Origin: Rebecca billardiae RCC1528
Lineage: Eukaryota; Haptophyta
Length of the DNA stretch: 64,000 bases
NCBI GenBank assembly: GCA_965240325.2
Contig: OZ251251.1
Span: 806,001-870,000 of the forward strand
Direction of reading: 5' to 3'
Shown here one piece after another: positions 1 through 17,044 of the stretch (positions within the stretch are counted from its first letter, which is position 1; each line of letters opens with the position of its first letter). The notes under the pieces were generated by a model. It did no database searches. It saw nothing but the letters and a program-made list of their open reading frames with translations, and was not told the origin of the DNA. The position numbers and the translations under genes are program-made.

Positions 1-666
1 CGGCGGCCGCGTGCGCGTGCGCATACGCGCGCGTGTGCCGTGCGGGCTCGCGCGCGGCCGCGGCGGCGCACGCGGCGGAGCTGGGCGCGCGCGGCCCGCT
101 GTACGGCGCGCTGCTCTCGCACCTGGGCGGCGCGGGCGTGCCCACGCTGCGCGCCGGGCTGCGCCGCGCCCACGCCGCGCGCGTCGTCCGCGCCGCCGCC
201 AACGGCCACACTCGCGCCGTGCTTGCTATCGTCGCTGCCGAGTCGTGGCAGGCGGTGCGCGTGGGCGCGGTCGGGCACTGCCTCGTGCTCGCCGTGGCGG
301 TGGGCGCGGCGCGCGAGCACGCGGCGCACGGCGCGGCGGCCATCCTCGCACGCGCGGCCGCCGGCGGCGGCCCCGCCGCAGCCGCAGACGCGGAGGAGGA
401 GGGCGGCGGCGGCGGCGGCGGCGGCGGCGCGGCGCGGCGCGGCGCGGTCGCGGGCCTTGCGCTTTTCTACGCGACGCTCGTGTCGACGCAGGTGGCGGCG
501 CTGGCGGGCGCGGTCGCGGGGCTCGCCGGTCAGCTGCGCGCGCTCGAGGCGGTGGGCGCGCTGTGCGAGGTGCCGCCCGAGCCCTCGCTCCGCCGCGCGC
601 TCGCGCGCGCGCGCAAGCGCTCGGCGGCGGGCGCGGAGCGCGGCAGCCGCGCCGGCCGCCGGGCGA

Positions 667-713
<47 letters not shown>

Positions 714-1009
714 CGCGCGGATGACGAGACGGAGGACGGCGAGGAGGGCGAGGGCGGCGGCGGCGGCGGCGGGCGGAGCAGCTACAGCTACGACAGCGCG
801 CACAGCAGCGCCGCGTGGTGGGCGGTGGGCGGCAGCAGCTCCGAGGGTGGAGCCCACCGCCACTCCGCCCACCGGCGCGCGGCCGGCGCGGGCGGCGGGC
901 GCGCGAGCGCGGCGGCGGCGGCGGCGGCGAGCGCCGCGGCCGCGCTCGCGCGCGCCGCGCCGCACGCCGCGGCGGGTGGCGGGAGCGCCGGCGGCGGCGG
1001 CTCGGCGGG

Positions 1010-1044
<35 letters not shown>

Positions 1045-1843
1045 TGCCGTGGCGCGGCGCCTCTGTCCGGCTGTGGCGCGTGCGGCTGCGCTACGCGCCG
1101 CACGCGCCACTCGCTCTGCGCGGGGTGTCCTTTGCCGTGCGCGACGGCGAGCGGCTCGGGCTGGCGGGGCGCACGGGCGCCGGCAAGTCGTCGGTCGCGG
1201 CGGCGCTGCTGCGCCTCGCCGAGCCGAGCTCGGGCGCGGTGCTGCTCGGCGGGGTCGACGTGCGCGCCGTGCCGCGCCGCGCGCTGCGGAGGCGCGTCGC
1301 CGCCATCGCGCAGACACCGCTTCTGCTGAGCGGCACCGCACGGCACAACCTCGAGCCCTCGGCGGCGGCGGCCGACGGCGCGGACGGCGGCGGCGGCGTG
1401 GGCGACGCGGCGCTGCGCTCGGCGCTCGCGCGCGCGGGGCTGCCCGAGCTGGACCTCGACACTTTGATCGACGGGCCCACAGGCCGCCCCCTCTCCGCGG
1501 GCCAGGCGCAGCTGCTGTGCGTTGCGCGCGCGCTCGTGCGGCGCGCGGCGGTGATCGTGCTCGACGAGGCGACGGCGTCTGTGGACGCGGCGACCGAGGC
1601 GGCGCTCGGCGGCGCGCTCGCCACCGAGCTGCGCGGGGTCACCGCCCTCGTGATCGCGCACCGCGTGCGCACGCTCCTCGAGTGCGACCGCGTGGTCGGC
1701 CTCGCGCGCGGGCGCGTCGTGGAGTCAGGTACGCCCGCTCAGCTGATCGCGCGCGCAGAGGCGGCGGGGAAGGCGGCCGACGCGTCCGCGCCGCGCAGGC
1801 GCCGCGCGGGCTGCCGGATCGGCCGGCTGCTGCGCCGAGCCGC

Positions 1844-1930
<87 letters not shown>

Positions 1931-2006
1931 GCGCCCGGCCGGCGGCGCGACGCCGCCCGTCACGCCGCCCATGCCACAGCCACAGCCCCCGCCGTCGCTG
2001 CTCTGA
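1..2006 (+). CDS. ABC transporter, ABCC/MRP type, C-terminal half (5' partial)
   Basis: This is the 3' end of a full ABC transporter. Bases ~100-570 encode the end of a second transmembrane domain: the GVPTLRA stretch and the later LFYATLVSTQVAAL helix align in order with ABCC proteins. A nucleotide-binding domain follows from ~1050. Its Walker A is GRTGAGKSS (~1167-1193), the signature LSAGQAQLLCVARAL is at ~1491-1535, Walker B plus D-loop is VIVLDEATASVD (~1554-1589), and the switch His is in VIAHR (~1651). ABCC proteins are ATP-driven exporters of organic anions and conjugates in the plasma or vacuolar membrane. Gly/Ser/Ala insertions (~660-1050) separate the two domains, and the C-terminus is a polyglutamine run. 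No ATG precedes this reading frame in the window. The first ~80 bases look like intron (GTGCGCGTGCG), so the start lies upstream. The family call is firm; the substrate is unknown. Confidence 0.85.
1848..1928 (+). repeat. (CAG)27 trinucleotide tract coding for polyglutamine
   Basis: There are 27 uninterrupted CAG codons in the transporter frame, about 25 codons before its stop. A pure repeat of this length is normally polymorphic in length. Confidence 0.97.
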
Positions 2007-2061
2007 CGGCCGTTGATGCTCCCTGACTCCGCTGACTCGTCGTGATGCTGCTCCGACGTCA

Positions 2062-3858
<1,797 letters not shown>

Positions 3859-3888
3859 ATATATATATATATATATAATATTATATTG

Positions 3889-4334
3889 AGTTTGGCCCGA
3901 GATGAGGTATATTAAGCAGTACTACTCTCAGCCGGATAGTCATCGTCGTCGTCGATACCTGGTGTCAGTGACACGCCGGTACGCGCCCGGTCGTACTCGG
4001 ACAGTCAGACGTACTCGTACTCGTACGCAGAGTGATGCGCGCCGTATGTACAGTATACTCATTACTCAGGCGCTACACTACCGCGATCGACTGCGCTGCT
4101 AGCGCTCAGGCGCTACACTACCGCGATCGACTGCGCTGCTAGCGCAGCAACTATCGGACCATCAAGTAGTGTCGGACGCCGACGCCGCTGCTCGCGGCAC
4201 GCGTGCAGTCAGCTGAGGAATGCACCGGCGACTTCCTTCCGCTTACAGTTGACTAAGAATAAGAGACGCACACAGCTCAGCGGGCAGGCGAGACAGTATT
4301 TGCTCTACTGGCGCGGCATCACCGCCAACAAATT
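3889..4334. other. Intergenic region with a 40 bp tandem duplication
   Basis: No gene is supported here. It holds two exact 40 bp head-to-tail copies at 4065-4104 and 4105-4144. Confidence 0.7.
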
Positions 4335-4337
4335 CGG

Positions 4338-4402
4338 AAAAGAAAATCCCCGGTAAAGAAAATCCCGGGAAAAGAAAATCCCCGGGGAAAAGAAACTCCC
4401 GA
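4338..4402. repeat. Short A-rich/CCCCGGG tandem repeat upstream of the exonuclease gene
   Basis: Four imperfect copies of a 15-18 bp unit of the type AAAGAAAATCCCCGG end about 45 bp before the start codon at 4449. The strand asymmetry and position suggest leader or promoter sequence, but no known factor site is recognised. Confidence 0.6.
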
Positions 4403-4448
4403 AATCGCCGCTTGCCGCGCCACGCCGATCGACGGACCGCGAGCAAGC

Positions 4449-7260
4449 ATGATGCCGCGCGGCCTCCTCGCGCTCGCGACGTCGGCAGCGACGGCTCCGC
4501 GGCCGAGCGCGGGGCGCAGCGCGCGGCCGCTCGCGCTCGCACGCCTGCTGCCGCCGCTCGCCGCGCTCGCCGCGCCGCCGCCGCTCGCGCGCCGCGCGCT
4601 GGCCGCGGGCGGCGGCGCGTGCGCCGTGCGCATGTGCGCAGCGCCGCCGAGCGCCGCCTCGGCCGCGGACGCGTCGAGCGCGGACGACGAGCCGCTCTAC
4701 CTGATCGACGCGCTGCCGATGATCTACCGCGGCTACTACGGCATCAAGGCCGGCCTCTCCACCTCGGAGGGCGACTCCACCACCGCCGTGTTTGGGTTTG
4801 CCTCCCAGCTAGCCGCGCTGCTGCGCGCGCAGGCGCAGCCGCGCCACGTGGTCGTCGTGATGGACGGGCGGAACTCGAGCGTGGTGCGCCGCGCGAAGGT
4901 GGCGCTGCTCAAACGCGCCCTCGCCGACGAGCTGCGCCGCGCCGAGGAGCACGCCGCCGCCGCGAGCGCGGAGGGCGGCGGCGCGCCCGCCTCCGCCGCC
5001 GCCGCCGCTGCCTCCGCCACCGCCGCCTCGACGGCTGCCTCCGCCTCGACCGCTGCCTCCGCCTCGTCCGAGCCCCTCGGGCTGCGCGTGTGGCAGCGCG
5101 TGCCCGCGCGGCTGCGCGAGCTGCTGTTCGGCGACGACGCGGCGGGCGAGCCGGTGGGCGACGGCGGCGCGCGCGCGGCCGCGGCCGCCATGGCGGCGGA
5201 GGCGGCGGCGAGCGAGGCCCTCGGTGGCGGCGCGGACGCGGCGGAGGCGGCGGCTGCAGCGGACGCCGCCGCCGCGCTTGCCGACGCGGCCGCGGCCGAG
5301 TCGGTGGCGCGCGCCGCGGGTGGCGCGGGCGCGGGCGTGGATGCGGACGCCGCGGCGGACGCCGTGCGCACGCTCACCGTCGCGGTGGACTCGCTCGTCG
5401 AGCAGGTCGACGGCTACTGCCGCCAACTCGCGCCGCCGCCGCCGCCGCCAGCGCCGCCGCCGCCAGCGGAGGCGGTGGCGGCGCCGCAGCCGCAGCCGCC
5501 GCCGTCGGCGGGCGCTGCCGAGCCCGGCGGTGGCGCCGAGGGCCCGCCCGCCGAGCGACCTGCCGCCGAGCTCGCCGCCCCGCCGGATGCCGACGCCGCC
5601 GCGCGCCTCGAGCCCCCCGCCGCCGCGTCCGCCGCGCGCGCCGCCGCCGCCACCGCCCTCTCCGCCCAAGCCAACGCGGCCAGCCTCGGCTCGGTGCGAG
5701 GCTACAAGTCCTCGCGCGTCTCCGCGCCGCGGCACATCCGGGAGGCGCTCGGGCCGCTCGCCGCGCTGTGCGAGGCGAGCGGGATCCCGTGGGTGGACGT
5801 GCCCGGTGCGTGCGCGCGCGCCACGGCGCGGGCGGCGCGCCGGGAGCGGCCAGCGCGCGCGCAGCGGGCGCGCGCGCGCGTGCGCATGCGCGCGTGACTC
5901 GCCGCGCCCACGCGCGCGCGCGCCGCCGTCGCGCACCGCAGGCGTCGAGGCGGACGACGTGATCGGCGCGATGGCGACGCGCGCGTCAGCGGCGGGGCAG
6001 CGCGTCGTGATCGTCTCCGCCGACAAGGACTTTGCGCAGCTGCTCCGGGGCGCACCGGACGAGTCCGGCTCTGTGAGCCAGCTGCGGCCCAGGGCGGGCA
6101 CGGCCGGCGGCGGGTACGACCATTTCAGCATGGCGGACTTTGCGACGAAGCACGGCGGGCTGCCGCCGTCGGCGTTCCCCGACCTGATGGCGCTGGTGGG
6201 CGACGCGGTGGACGACATCCCGGGCGTGCGCGGCATCGGCGAGAAGGGCGCCGTCGCCCTCGTCTCCGCCCACGGCGCCGTCGAAGACGTCGTGAGAGCG
6301 GCCGGTGCGGCGCGCATGCGGCGCGCGGCGCGCGCGCATGCGGCGCGGCGCGTGGGGAAGGGCGGGGGCTGACGGCGCGCTGGCGCGGTACTGCGCCGGG
6401 CCGGGCGGCCGTGCGGCGGGGCGCGCCGACACGCCGCGCCCAAGAGTGGCGCCTGACGCCCTGCGCCCGTGCCACACCGCCCCGCGCGCGCGCTCGTGTC
6501 TGCAGCGGCGGCGGAGGCGGAGGCGGAGGCCGCGGCCGCCGCGCCGCCCAAGCGGCGCACGCGCCGCGCCGGCGGCTCCGCCGCGCCCGCTGCGCCGCCG
6601 CGCCCGCGCTCGCGCGCCGCGGGCGTCGAGCGCCCGCGCACGCGCGAGGCGCTCCTCGGCTCCGCGGCCGTGGCGTGCCTTGCGAAGCAGCTGCTGACGA
6701 TTGACACTGCGTGTGCGCTGCCGCCCGCGCTGGCCGCGGCGCTGGAGAGTCCGGGCGGGCTGACGCGGCGCGCGCCGGACTCGGAGAGGCTGGGGCAGCT
6801 GCTCGCGCGCTTTGAGATCCGGACGCCGCGTATCCGGCAGGCGCTCGAGGGCGAGGGAGACGCGGCGGCGGCGGCGGCGGCGCGCGGCGCGGCGGCCGGG
6901 TGGCGCGCGCCGTCGCCGCCCGCGCGCCGCGCCTCGCCCGCTGAGCTGTTGGCCGCCGCCGCCGCGGGCAAGCTGCCGCTGCCAGACGGCGGCGATGTGC
7001 CCGCGCGCGGTCGCGGCGCGGAGGGTGCACGCGCCGTGTCGCCGCCGGCCGGCGCCACACCGCCGGCGCCGCCGGCCGTCAGAGCGTCCGCGCACACAGC
7101 AGCGCGCGGCCAGCAGAGCCTTGTGCCAGCAGAGGCGCCGGCGGGTCCGGTGCCGGTGTGCGACCTGGAGCACGGCACGATGGGGGAGGACGAGGTCGTG
7201 CGCTGGCTGGAGGGCGACCTGCCCGACGAGCCGCCGCCGCAGCCCGCGCGCGGTGGGTGA
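4449..7260 (+). CDS. 5'-3' exonuclease of the DNA polymerase I N-domain family, probably organellar (3 exons)
   Basis: Exons 4449-5805, 5942-6304 and 6506-7260 join in frame to 824 residues. Both introns are GTGCG...CAG. Family motifs occur in order: [41 protein letters not shown] (the last motif is rebuilt exactly across the first splice), [13 protein letters not shown] and [16 protein letters not shown] (helix-hairpin-helix). These supply the metal-binding acidic residues of FEN/Pol I exonucleases, which remove RNA primers and flaps. There is no polymerase domain, as in plant organellar exonucleases. The N-terminus is Arg/Ala/Leu-rich with few acidic residues for ~65 residues, consistent with plastid or mitochondrial targeting. 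A ~250-residue Ala/Pro-rich insertion separates the DG motif from the GYKSSR motif. The C-terminal ~200 residues are low complexity. Start codons at 4449 and 4452 are adjacent. Confidence 0.85.
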
Positions 7261-7313
7261 GCGCGGCGTGACCGGAGTGGCGCGCTGCATGCGCCCAAGT
7301 TACCGGCCGCGCC

Positions 7314-11353
<4,040 letters not shown>

Positions 11354-11392
<39 letters not shown>

Positions 11393-12967
11393 ATCGGCTC
11401 CGGAAGGCGCTCGGCCGCGGCGGCATCTGCCGTCGCCGCCGCGTGCCCCAGGCCGAGGCGGTGCTCCATCCCGGCCCCGCTCCCGTAGGGGGGCAGGGCT
11501 GCGGGTGGCGCACTGTCTGACCTGGACGGAAGGCGCGGACGCATTCTATGTGTCTGTTGCACTCTGAGCCTGACGCTTGTCCGATGCTGCCACGTCGTTA
11601 AATATATCCATCGGCATCTGCTGAATTAGAATATATAATCACGATCATCCTACTGACGATGCGGATCCACACGCGCGCATCATCATTGGCCCATCATCTG
11701 ACGACACAGTAGTAGCAGCATTGCTGCGCTGACTACAATTCATCAGTACGTACCGGCCAGCGAGTTCACCACTGACGACCAGTGACTGATGTGCATGCCC
11801 ACAGTGACTCACTCACTCTCAGGCGGCTCGAACTCAGGCCCGTCAGCATTCATCACCGCTCGCCCTGGCAGCGCGCTAGCCGAACCACGGCCCGCATTAT
11901 TGGCTCCTCAACACGTCCGCGGAATGGACCACGGTCGTGGACCAACTCTGACCGACTGACAGTTTACCACTCTGACAGTAGGGTCGTTAAATATTGGGCG
12001 GGCCCAAGAGGGCGGCGGCGTTCTTCTACTCTACGGTACGCGGCCAGATGGTGGCAGGTAATAATACTTCGAATGACGCCGCCGCCTGGCCAGGAAGTCG
12101 GCGGCACGTCACCGCGGTGCCTCTGGACGGGCATTGAGCAGTGGCGAGGTCACCAAATCGCGTGGCGTGGTCCCGGAGAAGGCTGCTACTAGTCCTGACC
12201 AGCTTGTTAGCTCCATGCCGGTCGTTGGTCACCCCGCCGTTGACAGGCGCGCACACGCCACGCGTGATCGCACGGCAGCCGTGTCGGACGGCGGTCGCAC
12301 GACTACTTGCGCAGCCAACATTGATCGTCAGACTCACGACTTGCGGGGTCAGACAGAACACTGATAGTTCTGCACCCTCGCCTGGCATGCCCCAGAGGTC
12401 AGCACGGTCATCAGAAGGGTGATCCTGCCCGCTACTGTCATACTTGCCCACCCGCTTCCCATGCGCCGAGCCTCGCGCGCGCCGGTCACACGATGCCACG
12501 CGGACGTGGACGTGAGAGTGGTCGAAAAAAGTCGGAAGGGAAGCTGTCACTCACGCTCACGCGCTCATACGGCGAGTGCAACGCCCCCCCGTCCCGGACG
12601 TTGCACTCGCGCCTTGGATCGCGGCGGGACGGCCCATACAGCAATGCCGGTACGTACGGTTCGTTGATGATGAGTATTGATGACCCCCCTTGATTCCATT
12701 CCTTTGATGACTCATTGATTATAATTCGCCATACTGTATTCGCGCTCGCCATGTCGAAACAAGTAGTAGTAGTAGGCGTTTGTAATTCATGAAATGGATG
12801 GTTTCGCAAACGTGTATCGGCGGGTACGTACGCCCGTATCTCCATACATGAAGTCTTACTACGACGACTATTTCCGGCGATAGTTTGGTGAACCAGCGAG
12901 CGCGGGCCGGGCGCTCGTCAAGGGTCGTGGTCGAATCAGTACGGACCATCGACAGCAGGTGGGCACG
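11354..12967. other. Intergenic region, no gene recognised
   Basis: A short AT run (11353-11390) is followed by ~1.6 kb of mixed-composition sequence. Base composition is less GC-skewed than in the genes. The frames of up to 174 codons have no recognisable domain and lack the G/C-ending codon pattern of the neighbours. I see no RNA gene. Confidence 0.5.
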
Positions 12968-15900
12968 ATGCGTGCTCCCGCCTGGCTGCAGCTCGGTGTC
13001 CTCGCACTGGGCGCCGCCAGCGGAGCATCAACCATCCCACCATCATCAACGGTGACGCTGTCGCCGCCTTTGGCGGTGCCGCCAAGCCCGCCGCCGTCGC
13101 CGCCGCCAGCCCCCCCGCCGCCGCCAGCCCCCCCGCTGCCGCCACCACCTCTGTGCTCAGACGTCGCGTACACGCTCACCGTGCGGACGAATTCGAGGTG
13201 GTACAACCTGAAGACGCACGTCTTCGTGGACGGCGAGCAGCTTACCGAGTCGCAGCCGTGCGACAGCGGCTCGAACCGGTGCGCGTGGCGCACCTGCTTC
13301 ACTGGGCGTGACGTGAGTGCGCACGCGCTCCATGACGGCGCGCTGCACGTGCGCGTGGAGGACCGTTTTGTGGCGACCATCAGCTGGTACTGCTCGTCCC
13401 TGCGCGTCCAGCTGACGCTCCTGGCAGACGGCGTGGCCATCCGTGAGCAGCTGCTGGACTGCCCGTCCCCGCCGTGCACGGTGCAGGCGGGCTGGTCTGA
13501 TCTGTGCACGGGCGCGCCGTTCCCGCCCCCGCTGCCGCCGAGCCAGCCGCCGCCTCTGCCGCCAGCGCCGCCTCCCTTCCCCCCGCCGTCTCCGCCGCCG
13601 CCGCTCTCCCCGCCACGCGCGCCGCCGCCCGCCCCTCCACCCGGCTGCGCGGACGTGGTGTACACCCTCACCCTCCAGCTGCGCACGCGGCGGCAGGGCA
13701 AGCAGACGACCATCTACCTCGACGGCCAGAAGCTGAAGGGGTGCCGCATGGGCTGGCGGTGCAAGCCGTACAGCTTCACGACGTGCCTGAACCGGTACGA
13801 CGTGACCGAGCGGGTCCTGCACACCGGCGCGCTCTCGTGGCGCGTGGCGGGCAAGCCGTACGCCTCGTACGCTGCCAGCTGCTACCAGGAGATCGAGGCG
13901 CTGGTCCGACTGTACGCCAACGGCGTGCTCGAGCGCCAGTCCGAGCTCAAGTGCAACCGGCAGACGTGCGAAGTGGGGGAGGCGTGGGCTGGGATGTGCA
14001 CGGGCGCGCCGACGCCGCCGCCCGCGCCGCCGAGTTTGCCGCCGCCGCCGCCCTCCCCCCCGCCGCCGCCGAGCCCGCCTCCGCCGTCGTGCGCCCACGT
14101 CGGTTACGCCCTCGACGTGCGCCTCAGGTCGATCTCCCAGCGGAAGGAGGCGCTGCTGTTCGCGGACGGCGTGCAGCTCGTGGAGTACGGCGCGTGCAGC
14201 AAGGCGGGCGACCCGTGCGGGTACAGCTGGTGCGTGCGCGGCCACGACGTGGGCGCGCACCTGCTGCACGACGGCGCGCTCGACTGGCGGCTCGAGGGCT
14301 TCCCGGGGAGCGGCGCCACGGGGACCTGCTGGCAGCTCGAGGCGCAGGTCCAGCTGTACGCGGACGGCGTGCTCAAGCGCGAGCAGACGAAGAGCTGCAA
14401 CACGCCGAGCTGCGCGCTGAGCGGCACGTTCAGCGGCCTGTGCACGGGCGCGCCCACGCCGCCGCCCGCGCCGCCCGCGCCGCCGCCCTCGCCGCCCTCG
14501 CCGCCCGCGCCGCCGCCCGCGCCGCCCGCGCCGCCCTCGCCGCCGCCCTCGCCGCCGCCGCCACCCGCACCGCCGCCCTCGCCACCGCCCCCCAGCATGC
14601 CGCCCCCGCCGCCGTCCGCGCCCCCGCCGCCCAGCCCGCCGCTCAGCCCGCCGCCGTCGCCTCCCCCAAGCCCACCGCCCAGCCCGCCGCCCAGCCCGCC
14701 GCCGTCGCCGCCCCCGAGCCCACCGCCCAGCCCGCCGCCCAGCCCGCCGCCGTCGCCGCCCCCGAGCCCACCGCCCAGCCCGCCGCCCAGCCCGCCGCCG
14801 CCCAGCCCGCCGCCGCCCGCGTGCCAGTCAGCCCTGCACGCGTGGCCCCTGAGCGCCGAGGCGGGGTTTGCCGACACGGTCGGCGCCGCGCCCACGCCGC
14901 CCGAGCAGCCGGTCCGCATCGGGCCGCTGCAGGACCAAGTCGCGCTGCTCGGCGCCGCGCCGAGCGCGACGTTTGGCGGCGGCGCCTCGCTGCCTGATGG
15001 CTCGGCGCGCGAGCTCGCCGTGAGCGGCTTCGGCCAGTTCGGCGGCAGCGCCGCCGCCGGCCACGGCCGGCTGCGTTGGATCAGCCTGGGCGAGCGCCCG
15101 CCGCGCGGCGCGGACCCGACGGCGCGCGTCGAGCTCTCCGTGATGGCGTGGGTGTGGGCGGACCCCTCGGACGACCCGCGGCCGCTCACGCGCGTGCTCG
15201 ACGCGGGCACGGCCCCTGGCAACGTGCACAAGGTGGTGCTCGCCAAGCACGCGCAGTACAGCCGCACGATGCACTACCAGGCGTTCGACGGCGGCGGCGC
15301 GCTCCTCGGCGGCACCCTGTTCGGCAGCGTGGGCACCTTCCCGCTGGGCGAGTGGTTCCACACCGCGGTGAGCGTGGGGAGCGCCTCTGCGACGCTGTTC
15401 CACAACGGCGCCGCCAACCGGCTGCGCGCGCAGGACATGCGGCCGTACGACGTGGGGCGGCCCGTCTTCATCGGCCGCGCGATCTCGTCGCAGCCGCGCG
15501 CGCTGCACGGCGCGCTGCAGGACGTGCGCATCTACTCGGAGGCCGTGAGCGCCGCGCACGTCGCCGCCGTCGCCGCCGGCTTCCACGCGGAGCCGTGCGC
15601 TGGCTGCGCCGCGCTGCTGCACCGCTGGCCGCTGCTGAGTGACCTGACGGACGCGCACGGCGGCGCGCAGCCCGCGCACGCCGAGGTGGCGCTGGAGGGC
15701 GCGGACGTGGACGCGGCGCCGCTGCGCGAGCTGCTGGCGGGCGCGGCGCTCGGCGGGCTCAACGTGAGCCGGCACGGCGCCCTGCGCTACCCGCCCGGGG
15801 CCAGCAGCCTCGACTACGTGCAGCTGGGCGCGCTGCCCGCGCGGGGCGATGAGCCGAGCGCGCGCATCGAGCTCACGCTGATGGCCTGGGTGTGGGTGCC

Positions 15901-16843
15901 GGACGGCAGCGCCAACTACGCGCCTGTGCTCGACGCGGCGCCCGCGCAGTCCGACGCCCATCGCTTCTTCCTCGGCAGCGGGCACCCGAGCGCACCGCGC
16001 GCGCGCTTCGTCTCGCGTGACGGCGCCGGCGCCCACCTGGGTGCGCTCTCGGGCACGGCCAGCGGGCCGAACACCTGGCCGGCGGGCGAGTGGTTCCACA
16101 CGGCGGTGGGTGTGGCCGCGGCCGGCGCGCAGCTGTACCACAACGGCGCGCCCAACGCGGCGAGCGCCGCCGACCTGCGGCCGCACGACGTGCCGCGCGC
16201 CTTTGTGCACGCGGGCAAGTCGCTCACGGGCAGCAGCGCGCTCGCTGGCGCCGTGCAGGACCTGCGCCTCTACTCGGCCGCGCTGCACCGCACGCGCGTG
16301 GCCGCGGCCGCGGCGGGCATCGACGCCGCGGGCTGCGTGCCCGCGCTCGTCGCGCTCGGTGGCACGGACGGCGCGGCTGACGACGCCGAGCCGAGCGACC
16401 CGGCCTTTGGCGGCGGCGGGAGCACGGCCACGCTCAGCGAGGAGGGCGCCATGCGCAGCGACGTCGTGCTCGCGATCGCGCTGGTCGCCGCGGTCATCTG
16501 CGCGTGCGCGCTGCTCGCGGGCGCGCGCGCGGCGTGGCTCTTCGCGAGCGCCCGCGGGTTTGACCGCAAGCGCATGGCCACGGCGCTGGCCTCCGTGCTC
16601 GCGCGCCGGCCGACGCGCACCGTGGGCGACGAGGACGTGCCCGTGGTGCCACGCCGCACCTCACGCGTAGTCCGCTCGGCCGCGCCGGGGACGGGCCTGC
16701 CGGTGGCACCGTCGGCGTCGCCGACGGCTGCTGCGCGGCCTGCCGCGCGCGAGCAAGGCGGCCGCAGCGTGTGGGCGGCTGCGCTGGGCACCGAGGCGGC
16801 CGCGCGCTTCGCGGCTGCGGTCGGCGGCCAGCGGCGCAGCTGA
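12968..16843 (+). CDS. Secreted type I membrane protein: three Cys-rich repeats, (SPPP)n stalk, two LamG-like domains
   Basis: A single exon encodes 1291 residues. The ATG at 12968 starts a signal peptide (MRAPAWLQLGVLALGAASG). Three ~120-residue homologous modules begin at Cys63, Cys227 and Cys375. Each opens C-x-x-V-x-Y-x-L, contains a (L)YADGV or (F)VDGEQ-like strand and ends LCTGAP before a Pro-rich spacer. Residues ~496-617 are a hydroxyproline-type SPPP/PPSPP stalk. Residues ~619-877 and ~878-1115 are two copies of a concanavalin-A/LamG-like fold, each with the repeated GEWFHTAV, LYHNGA/LFHNGA and LQD(V/L)R(I/L)YS motifs. A transmembrane helix lies at ~1165-1185, followed by a basic ~100-residue cytoplasmic tail. 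The likely role is a cell-surface matrix or carbohydrate-binding receptor. The ligand is not inferable and the Cys-rich module is not one I can name. Confidence 0.85.
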   Translation: MRAPAWLQLGVLALGAASGASTIPPSSTVTLSPPLAVPPSPPPSPPPAPPPPPAPPLPPPPLCSDVAYTLTVRTNSRWYNLKTHVFVDGEQLTESQPCDSGSNRCAWRTCFTGRDVSAHALHDGALHVRVEDRFVATISWYCSSLRVQLTLLADGVAIREQLLDCPSPPCTVQAGWSDLCTGAPFPPPLPPSQPPPLPPAPPPFPPPSPPPPLSPPRAPPPAPPPGCADVVYTLTLQLRTRRQGKQTTIYLDGQKLKGCRMGWRCKPYSFTTCLNRYDVTERVLHTGALSWRVAGKPYASYAASCYQEIEALVRLYANGVLERQSELKCNRQTCEVGEAWAGMCTGAPTPPPAPPSLPPPPPSPPPPPSPPPPSCAHVGYALDVRLRSISQRKEALLFADGVQLVEYGACSKAGDPCGYSWCVRGHDVGAHLLHDGALDWRLEGFPGSGATGTCWQLEAQVQLYADGVLKREQTKSCNTPSCALSGTFSGLCTGAPTPPPAPPAPPPSPPSPPAPPPAPPAPPSPPPSPPPPPAPPPSPPPPSMPPPPPSAPPPPSPPLSPPPSPPPSPPPSPPPSPPPSPPPSPPPSPPPSPPPSPPPSPPPSPPPSPPPPSPPPPACQSALHAWPLSAEAGFADTVGAAPTPPEQPVRIGPLQDQVALLGAAPSATFGGGASLPDGSARELAVSGFGQFGGSAAAGHGRLRWISLGERPPRGADPTARVELSVMAWVWADPSDDPRPLTRVLDAGTAPGNVHKVVLAKHAQYSRTMHYQAFDGGGALLGGTLFGSVGTFPLGEWFHTAVSVGSASATLFHNGAANRLRAQDMRPYDVGRPVFIGRAISSQPRALHGALQDVRIYSEAVSAAHVAAVAAGFHAEPCAGCAALLHRWPLLSDLTDAHGGAQPAHAEVALEGADVDAAPLRELLAGAALGGLNVSRHGALRYPPGASSLDYVQLGALPARGDEPSARIELTLMAWVWVPDGSANYAPVLDAAPAQSDAHRFFLGSGHPSAPRARFVSRDGAGAHLGALSGTASGPNTWPAGEWFHTAVGVAAAGAQLYHNGAPNAASAADLRPHDVPRAFVHAGKSLTGSSALAGAVQDLRLYSAALHRTRVAAAAAGIDAAGCVPALVALGGTDGAADDAEPSDPAFGGGGSTATLSEEGAMRSDVVLAIALVAAVICACALLAGARAAWLFASARGFDRKRMATALASVLARRPTRTVGDEDVPVVPRRTSRVVRSAAPGTGLPVAPSASPTAAARPAAREQGGRSVWAAALGTEAAARFAAAVGGQRRS

Positions 16844-17044
16844 GCGTTGACGTTGACTGCGCGCAGAGATGACTACGACTGTGACTGTCGACGCCTGTGA
16901 ATCTGCACACAGTCTACGCGTATGTAGTCATAGCTGTTCATCATCACAGCACTACATTGACTGTCATCCGCTGCGACCCAAACGAACGGTCATGGCCGCG
17001 GCGCCGCCGCGTCGGCGGGAAGGCGACAGGTCCCAGAGCGAAGC

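Noticed and set aside
12026-12550. 174-codon minus-strand frame in the 11.4-13 kb spacer
   Set aside because: It lacks third-position G/C bias and any motif; consistent with chance.
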